A DNA stretch of 64,000 nt, taken from contig OY755178.1 in the NCBI GenBank assembly GCA_963576735.1, positions 16,616,001 through 16,680,000 on the forward strand, written 5' to 3'. Every line of letters starts with the position of its first letter. Positions within the stretch are counted from its first letter, which is position 1. Shown here piece by piece: positions 60,501 through 64,000 of this stretch. This stretch comes from Bedellia somnulentella (Eukaryota > Arthropoda > Insecta > Lepidoptera > Bedelliidae). The notes below the pieces were generated by a model. It saw nothing but the letters and a program-made list of their open reading frames with translations, was not told the origin of the DNA and made no database searches. The translations under genes were made by a program, and so were the position numbers.

Positions 60501-63092
60501 TCAGCCACTTTTGGAAATGTGATTGGGGAAAACATGGTAAAAATGAAGGTTGTTGGTGATGGGTCTCCAACCGCATCGCCCAAAAATCCCTTAAAAGCCC
60601 CAATACCGTTAGTCGCCTCTTACGTACACCCATCGGTAGAAACGGGGTAGTGATATTCTAAGCCGACACTACACGGTGATTACAGTAAGAGGTTACAATT
60701 TATAGTTGATGGTTAGTGAGCTGTAAAAAGATATTCTGAGCTTCCAGCTTTGTTCAATGGTATTCACAGCTTAAATGACTGAAACTAGATACATAAAGCA
60801 TCCTATTTTTGTTTTCAGATCCGCCCGTATAGCATATGATATTATCCAAAAAGTCGGATTATCTATTTTAGTAAGTAAAATATGTTTTTCTAGGAAATAT
60901 ATCAATTAAAAAAAAACAATTAAATACAAAAAATAAATATTTAATGAAATATCTTATCTATAATATCTTTCTATTTAATTTTGCATTGATAGTATTAATT
61001 AGTGGAATTATCAATTCTCAATACAAGGGATGGAAAATGTGATGAAGATATTGAAAGAAGAGTGAAAAAGGGTAATGCGGTAAATGGAGCAATGAATAGC
61101 CTATAATGACCTGTCAATCGGTGTCCGAAAGGGCCCGAATGGCTGTGCATGATGCTCTTCTTGTTCCTACGCTTATGTATGGAAGCGAATGTTGGGTGTG
61201 GCAGAAGAAGCATGAGAGCAGAGTGAATGCAGTAGAGATGAGGTCCCTCAGAAAAATTTGTAATGTTAGATTGTGTGACCGAGTGGGAAATAGTGTTATT
61301 CGTGAAAAGTGTGGTGTGAAAGATGATATTGTAAGAAAGATAGAAAAAGGAATGTTGAGATGGTTTGGGGACATAGAGAGGATGGATGATAGAAAATTGG
61401 TAAAAGGGATCTATAGAGCTAGTGTGGACGATCTATCTGATCTATAGAGTGTAGTAAAGGACGACCACGGAGAACACACTTGGACCAAATTGAGAGTGTG
61501 TTCAAAAAGGCTGGCGTCCGAAGTATGAAGAATAAAAGAGCATGTATGAAAAGATTGATGGATGTAAACGAAGCTAGAGAGGTTTGTCAGGATCGTACGA
61601 AGTGGCGATCGATAGTCTCTGCCTACCCCAATGGGAATTGATGGCGTGAGTATGTATATGTATGTATGTATGTATGTATCAATTCACTTTTTTCTTTTTA
61701 TTTTCAGAGTGAAAAGCCTGGTGGTGATGAACCTGTCAATATAGATTTAATAGTAAGTATATTTAATATTTTATTCACCATTCCCAACCCCGGATGGCCA
61801 CTTTAAGATTATAAAACGCTTCTCTGACACTGAAAAATAATATTACAATGTTATTATCATGTCTCTTGCATTTGAAGTCAAGCTTAGTAGTTAATTGAAA
61901 GTAAGGTTGTTAAATTTTAAGAAAGAGACTACGTTTCATTAAAACAATATAAGAAAAAAAAAAACATTTTTATGCTTTGCACATATTTGTTTATTTTTAT
62001 ACTAACCTTAAAATAACAAACAATAAAAGCAAGACATTGAAGCCAAATTCACTGGACAATGAAGTGGTTCCTAACTCAGCGTATCGTTTTGATTTTAACC
62101 TATAGCAATATACACAACTCAAAAAAACTTTACTTTGACCACCATAGCACAATTTTCAATCCAAATCTTAAACGCACAATTATATTTACATACATACATA
62201 TACTCACGACTATAAATCCCTTGAAGGGGTAGCCAGAGCTAGGGAATTTGAAATTCCTCAGCCACTTTTGGAAGATGCGTGGGAAAAAGATGGTGAAATA
62301 AAGGTTGTTGGTGATGGGTTTCCGACCGCATCGCCCAAAAATCACTTAAAAAGCCTCAATACCATAAGTCGTTTCTTACGTACTGTCACCGGAAGAAATG
62401 GGGTAGTGCTATTCTAAGCCGACACTACACAGCTACATTTCTATAATTTAATATTTAATTAATATAATATATATTCAGCTATAATTATATTTGTAACGGA
62501 TGTCAATATTGACATTTGGTCCTATTTCGATATTTGCAACCCCATTCAAGATATAACTCCATTATGACTTAAAAATATCCCTAAAATAAAACAATTTTCC
62601 TCGAGCGGGACTGGAACCCGCGACCTCCCGGTCGCTCTGCCATATATAGTGTCACTTTTTTCTTTTTGATTAGTAATAATCCCCACATACCTCATAAACA
62701 AAACATTATATTAATATTTTCCTCCCTATCACCCCAGGAAGCAATAAGCAAATCCTCAGGCTGCGTGGCGTTCCAATTCGCGCCGCCAGATGGCGCTAAA
62801 CCGCCGCCCTACTACGACAAACTTAACTCCTGGCTGGGACAGGTTTTGCAACGAGAGGCAGATATGGTATGGTTATTTCTATTTATACTTACTTACTTAT
62901 ATAATATACTACTTATACTAACTCTATAAAAGGAAAATGTTAATGCCAGTTGAAAAATATGTAATAAAAACTTAGAATGGCGGTTACATTCATAACATAA
63001 TACAAAACAGGAAGCAAGAACGTAACCGCATAATAAGTACAGCATGAATAACAGAACACACTCCCAATATCTCTTATACGAAAATTTTACTG

Positions 63093-63143
<51 letters not shown>

Positions 63144-63489
63144 TGTCTACCTGTTTTCTTAAGCTGCGATGTACATAAAAATACAATAATAAAACGAATA
63201 TTAATACAATTGTTTTCCTTTAGTCTGGCTTAAAATTAAGAATAGATTATCACTATTTATCTATAATCCCACGGGATGACTGGAAAACAACTAGTCATCT
63301 ATGTAAAAAACTAAACACAGACTATCTGACAATATTTTTATATCACGAAAAACATCTTTTATTCCGTAGATAAGTATAGAAGTGTGTGAGACGGAATCCC
63401 ACGGCGTAGTTCTTCGCTACTGTCCGCTAGAGGGCGCTCTACTAGATGATGCACGAACTGAAGAGTTAACTAACGCGTTGTTAGTACAG
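44941..63489 (+). CDS. PDXDC1: PDXDC1-like PLP-decarboxylase-fold protein (5' part)
   Basis: Orthologue-type match to pyridoxal-dependent decarboxylase domain-containing protein 1; its biochemical role is not established. Eleven exons in phase: 44941-45012, 45077-45447, 47800-47906, 48718-48849, 51512-51726, 58080-58151, 59366-59505, 60819-60870, 61708-61752, 62738-62866, 63370-63489. They give 485 codons and continue to the right. Blocks: SMTEILKSLEDLV; AILSHSIAALFGRLE; RSARIAYD-type helices; SRLPCIYSSVASPLGVVQHL; ADSLTLTPGPWFGIPGLPTV; LNSWLGQVLQREADM. In group II decarboxylases the NPHKW block carries the PLP lysine; here it reads TPGPW, so no Schiff base is expected. Start: ATG at 44941, giving MGDVPPIDVEAEKLPP. 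Odd: exon 4's end is minisatellite-duplicated, and exon 7 is partly duplicated in frame. Introns are full of nested transposons. Confidence 0.88.
45703..45762 (-). repeat. Family A repeat, copy 11 (tail fragment)
   Basis: TACATATACATACAATCATG, GCTATAAATCCCTAATTAGT, then lost. In intron 2 of the PDXDC1-like gene. Confidence 0.6.
45819..46060 (-). repeat. Family A repeat, copy 12
   Basis: TACATACATACATATACTCA...TCTAATCTGGCACTACACAG; moderately diverged. Intron 2 of the PDXDC1-like gene. Confidence 0.85.
46061..47094. other. Intronic AT-rich stretch
   Basis: Part of intron 2 of the PDXDC1-like gene. No repeat family or coding block recognised. Confidence 0.4.
47096..47129 (+). repeat. LINE 3'-UTR scrap
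   Basis: CCAAAGGTTCCTGGAAGAGA followed by TCACTTTTAGC matches the 3' UTR of the LINE at 34040-34075 (AAGGTTGTCTGGAAGAGATC). Confidence 0.6.
47130..47370 (-). repeat. Family A repeat, copy 13
   Basis: CATACATACATATACTTACG...CCGACACTACACAGCT, full length. Intron 2 of the PDXDC1-like gene. Confidence 0.9.
47599..47718 (+). repeat. SINE B, copy 7 (3' third)
   Basis: AAGTGGGTACCTTCTCTGGA...CGGTGTGAACGTTTATGTTA. Shares the variant GGAAACTAGATGGCGCTTGC with copy 4, so both are from one subfamily. Confidence 0.85.
48035..48380 (-). repeat. SINE B, copy 8, with an RTE tail inserted in it
   Basis: Reverse copy: CTCCGAAGGGGTTTATAGAG...CCTCACCGTTAACAAATATG, then an insert (48195-48293), then TTGTATAGGCCCTACCCGGG and the tRNA-like head. 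In intron 3 of the PDXDC1-like gene. Confidence 0.85.
48195..48293 (+). repeat. RTE-like LINE 3' end nested in SINE B
   Basis: Encodes DREKWRSLLRALCP-type residues (AGATCGAGAAAAATGGAGAT), then a stop, then an (ATG)n tail. Flanked by ATATATGAC on both sides, a clean target duplication. Confidence 0.8.
48799..49217. repeat. Minisatellite that includes the exon 4 splice donor
   Basis: Units of 136-144 bp starting at 48799, 48935 and 49079. Each has AGCTCGGCTTG, the end of exon 4 and a GTGAG donor (48850, 48986, 49130), then AGAGCGACAGAGAC...GTTCAATGAGAGTG. Confidence 0.92.
49221..50812. mobile_element. TIR transposon split by a Helitron-like element
   Basis: Ends GGCCATATCGTAAATTTGAA...TGAAATGATCGAT and complement (50735-50812). 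Internal 18-bp tandem units ATTTCATGAAATGGTCGT (four) near 49263-49330. Net element about 0.63 kb after removing 49656-50614. It holds a 48-codon ORF start (from about 49514). Superfamily not assigned. It split the exon 4 minisatellite. Confidence 0.8.
49656..50614 (+). mobile_element. Family E Helitron-like element, copy 2 (959 bp)
   Basis: Begins TCTATACTTATAATAAATCT and ends GCGAAGCTGGGACG...CACTAG, inserted between A and T as Helitrons do. It contains a (GTCT)n run at 49775-49797. No Rep/helicase ORF, so non-autonomous. Confidence 0.85.
50823..51000. repeat. Distal units of the exon 4 minisatellite
   Basis: CTCCGCCGGTGAGTAGCTGT and two copies of CTGCTACGGTGAGAGCGACA. Continues the array broken at 49217. 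Another donor-like GTGAG is at 50843. Confidence 0.85.
51001..51511. other. End of intron 4
   Basis: Non-coding. 51270-51310 contains ACACGCTTTTACTAGTTCGC, a relic like the ends of the element at 55128-56250. Otherwise nothing seen. Confidence 0.4.
52650..52805 (+). repeat. Family A repeat, copy 14 (5' truncated)
   Basis: TTTTTAAGTGATTATTGGGC...CATTCAACTTCCAAAAGTGG...TTTATAGCCGTTAGTATATT. Nested in the Helitron-like element. Confidence 0.8.
53450..53530 (-). repeat. tRNA-like SINE head
   Basis: The minus strand has TGGCGTAGCGGTATACCG (A-box-like) and GGTTCGAATCCCAGG (B-box). Likely SINE-derived; it lies inside the Helitron-like element. Confidence 0.55.
54395..56523 (+). mobile_element. Family E Helitron-like element, copy 3, interrupted
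   Basis: Begins TCTATACTTATAATAAATCT, ends GCGAAGCTGGGACG...CACTAG before T. Split at about 55128-56250 by a fold-back element. A (GTCT)n run, 54518-54556, is longer than in copy 2. Confidence 0.85.
55128..56250. mobile_element. Fold-back element with tandem repeats
   Basis: Ends AACACGCTTTTAT...ATAAAAGCGTGTT. A near-perfect inverted repeat of about 170 bp (about 55737-55907 against 56107-56280) surrounds a 200-bp loop. The left half holds three tandem units of about 130-160 bp (CCGGAAGAT...GTTTGGACTTGTTAGAAAGG...AGGTTTCAAGGTCTGA). No real ORF. Confidence 0.78.
56552..56756 (-). repeat. Family C LINE 3'-end fragment, copy 5
   Basis: Reverse C end: CCCGTCATTAGCTCCCATTG, ATCGATCACCACTTCTTACG, CATGCTCTTTTATT, TTTGGTCCAAGTGCGTC. 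Confidence 0.78.
56918..57182 (+). repeat. Family A repeat, copy 15
   Basis: Sense copy. Its 5' end is duplicated (GTGTAGTGCCGGCTT and TTGTAGTGCCGGCTTAG). It ends CCGTGAGTATATGTATGTAT. Confidence 0.88.
57232..57355. repeat. Family F hairpin, decayed copy
   Basis: CCCCCGTAGCTTGAAGCCTG...GAGAAGTGAGATACTGACAG...TTTCTCACTTTTCTTGTGAC; same design as the dNK intron 3 hairpins, with a broken stem. Confidence 0.75.
57473..57650. mobile_element. 178-bp MITE-like inverted repeat
   Basis: CGTCGTGTGG...GATTTCTGAATTGAGTATTC at the left and GAATACTCAATTCAGAAATC...CATACACGAC at the right; the inner 31 bp match almost perfectly. No ORF. Confidence 0.7.
57800..57920 (+). repeat. SINE B, copy 9 (old fragment)
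   Basis: TTAACATGGTTGAGTTAAGC, GAAAGGCATGGCCCCCTATC, GTAAACTGTCAGGGC; strongly diverged. Confidence 0.6.
58730..58954 (-). repeat. Family A repeat, copy 16
   Basis: TACATTAATCACAGCTTTCA...GTTGGTGATATGTCTCCAGT...TTTTAAGCCGAAG. Diverged. In intron 6 of the PDXDC1-like gene. Confidence 0.8.
58955..59130 (-). repeat. Family G repeat, copy 3
   Basis: AAGGGGCTCGAGCCTACCCT, GGTTGGCAGACTAACGACTT, GCCGGGACCGACGGCTTA; reverse of 2268-2450. It abuts family A copy 16. Confidence 0.7.
59402..59736 (+). repeat. Tandem duplication of PDXDC1 exon 7 and flank
   Basis: Unit 1 is 59402-59602 (201 bp: most of exon 7 plus following intron). Unit 2 starts at 59603 and continues beyond a SINE to about 60115. Unit 2 keeps the GTGAGG donor (59707) and has a CTCAG acceptor-like site at 59606-59610. 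The copied exon would be 59611-59706, 96 nt. Confidence 0.93.
59737..60037 (+). repeat. SINE B, copy 10 (head truncated)
   Basis: CCAATTTGTCTTTTCTATAT...TTCGGTGTGAGCGTTTATG, flanked by AATAGTAATA and AATACTAATA (59727-59736, 60038-60047). It inserted into the second unit of the exon 7 duplication. Confidence 0.88.
60240..60305 (-). repeat. tRNA-like SINE head (weak)
   Basis: The minus strand has TTGGCCTAGTGACTAGC (A-box-like) and GATCGCCGGTTTATACCC in B-box position. Weak B-box. In intron 7 of the PDXDC1-like gene. Confidence 0.4.
60437..60678 (-). repeat. Family A repeat, copy 17
   Basis: Four CATA units, then CTCACGGCTGTAAATCCC...CCGACACTACACGG. Full length, in intron 7 of the PDXDC1-like gene. 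Confidence 0.9.
61020..61680 (+). pseudogene. Family C LINE C-terminal fragment, copy 6 (longest)
   Basis: AVHDALLVPTLMYGSECWVW, NAVEMRSLRKICNVRLCDRV, CGVKDDIVRKIEKGMLRWFG, then a small rearrangement near 61430-61450, RPRRTHLDQIES, CQDRTKWRSIV, stop, and GGCGTGAGTATG with a GTAT tail. In intron 8 of the PDXDC1-like gene. No catalytic RT domain. Confidence 0.88.
62186..62436 (-). repeat. Family A repeat, copy 18
   Basis: TACATACATACATATACTCA...GAAATGGGGTAGTGC...CCGACACTACACAGCT. In intron 9 of the PDXDC1-like gene. Confidence 0.9.
62603..62705 (-). repeat. Family D fragments (head and tail)
   Basis: The minus strand has TGGCAGAGCGACCGGGAGG and GGGTTCCAGTCCCGC (B-box-like). 62676-62705 is a D tail (TAATAATCCCCACATACCTC). 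Just upstream of exon 10 of the PDXDC1-like gene. Confidence 0.6.
63094..63142. repeat. (TG)n microsatellite
   Basis: About 24 uninterrupted TG units, in intron 10 of the PDXDC1-like gene. Confidence 0.98.
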
Positions 63490-63617
63490 GTAAATATTTT
63501 ATACATACATATACTAATCGCTTAAGTATACCAGTGAGTATTGACTTTCCCATCAGTCTCGTACAGTGGCATTGGTCCATTATATATGCAAAATTTTAAT
63601 ATTTGGCATGTATCACA

Positions 63618-63935
63618 TGATAAATAAAGAAAAAATAAAGGAAAGAAAAATTTCGACACAGGCGGGATTCGAACCCGTGACCTCGGGTATGCGCCCCCGT
63701 CGCTCTTGCCAATTGAGCTACCGTGTCAATGGCTGCCAGCGCGAAATTCTTCTATCCTTTTATTTCTTTTACACGTTTTAGTAGTGTTTGCGTTTTCTAC
63801 CTCCGAATTTTTCACTAATTCGTATACCCGAGGTCGCGGGCTCGAATCGTGCCTGTGTCGAAATTTTTCTTTCCTTTATTTATTAGTATTAATCCCCACA
63901 TGAGGTTTTCATGAACAAAAAGATTTAAATTATGT
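63618..63935. repeat. Family D head-to-head pair of tRNA-like units
   Basis: Left unit (63618-63727, minus): acceptor-like GACACGG and CTGTGTC pair; A-box TAGCTCAATTGGCAAGAGC; B-box GGGTTCGAATCC; TTTTT after it. Right unit (about 63820-63935, plus): half head TACCCGAGGTCGCGGGCTCG, then the same CCTGTGTCGAAATTTTTC tail and TCCCCACATGAGGTTTTCAT. Together they form a large imperfect inverted repeat. Confidence 0.75.
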
Positions 63936-63976
63936 ATCACATGCATTGTGGTACCTACCATCCTATTATCCATACT

Positions 63977-64000
63977 TCCATACTAATATTATAAATGGGA
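63977..64000 (+). mobile_element. Start of another Helitron-like element
   Basis: TCCATACTAATATTATAAAT at the window edge is the usual 5' start of lepidopteran Helitron-like elements. The rest lies outside. Confidence 0.5.

Noticed and set aside
62893..63186. 97-codon minus-strand ORF with a long HTHT run
   Set aside because: Created by the (TG)n microsatellite; no domain and no start context.
63653..63727. Candidate real tRNA gene (minus strand)
   Set aside because: Acceptor and D stems pair, but the anticodon arm does not form a clean 5-bp stem with a 7-nt loop, and the unit continues into a repeat tail shared with other loci.

Overview
The window is AT-rich animal nuclear DNA that looks lepidopteran (moth or butterfly). 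It has short exons in long transposon-filled introns, Helitron-like elements with lepidopteran-type ends (TCTATACT at one end, GCGAAGC...CTAGT at the other), abundant repeats with microsatellite tails, and insect-type genes (a CYP9-like P450 and a multisubstrate-type deoxynucleoside kinase). All host-gene introns used here are GT-AG, and the exon phases join without gaps.

Four host genes are recognisable. (1) 1638-4938 (+) is the 3' half of a CYP3-clan, CYP9-like cytochrome P450 (five exons, 245 codons plus stop). (2) 27278-31894 (+) is a complete five-exon deoxynucleoside kinase (dNK, 234 aa). (3) 37589-42014 (-) is NDUFS8, the complex I 23-kDa iron-sulfur subunit; its last exon carries an apparent one-base frameshift. 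(4) 44941 to beyond 63489 (+) is a PDXDC1-like pyridoxal-decarboxylase-fold protein; eleven exons are in the window and the 3' end lies outside. The genes do not form a pathway.

Regions: 1-5.2 kb, P450 and repeats. 5.2-12.7 kb, an intact BEL/Pao LTR retrotransposon with indistinguishable 396-bp LTRs and a CCGCG target duplication. 12.8-26.1 kb, a transposon graveyard: a Helitron-like element split by a LINE, which is itself split by a PIF/Harbinger transposon with two genes, followed by more LINE debris and a GC-rich jockey-like LINE. 26.3-34.4 kb, dNK with a 440-bp palindrome in intron 3 and a LINE inserted in an inverted repeat of its 3' flank. 34.4-37.6 kb, mostly featureless, with a 200-N gap. 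37.6-42 kb, NDUFS8. 42-45 kb, repeat-filled divergent intergenic region. 45-64 kb, the PDXDC1-like gene with nested transposons in its introns.

Repeat families named here: A, about 250 bp with a (GTAT)n 3' tail, 18 copies; B, a tRNA-derived SINE, 10 copies; C, LINE 3' ends with the same tail as A; D, tRNA-like heads, often head-to-head; E, Helitron-like; F, a 122-bp hairpin element; G, an interspersed repeat. Two SINE-LINE pairings can be read directly from shared 3' tails: B with the jockey-like LINE, and A with C. Other points of interest are an in-frame duplicated exon and a splice-donor-containing minisatellite in the PDXDC1-like gene, a 45-bp minisatellite made from a piece of SINE B, and a SINE sitting on the dNK intron 1 acceptor.
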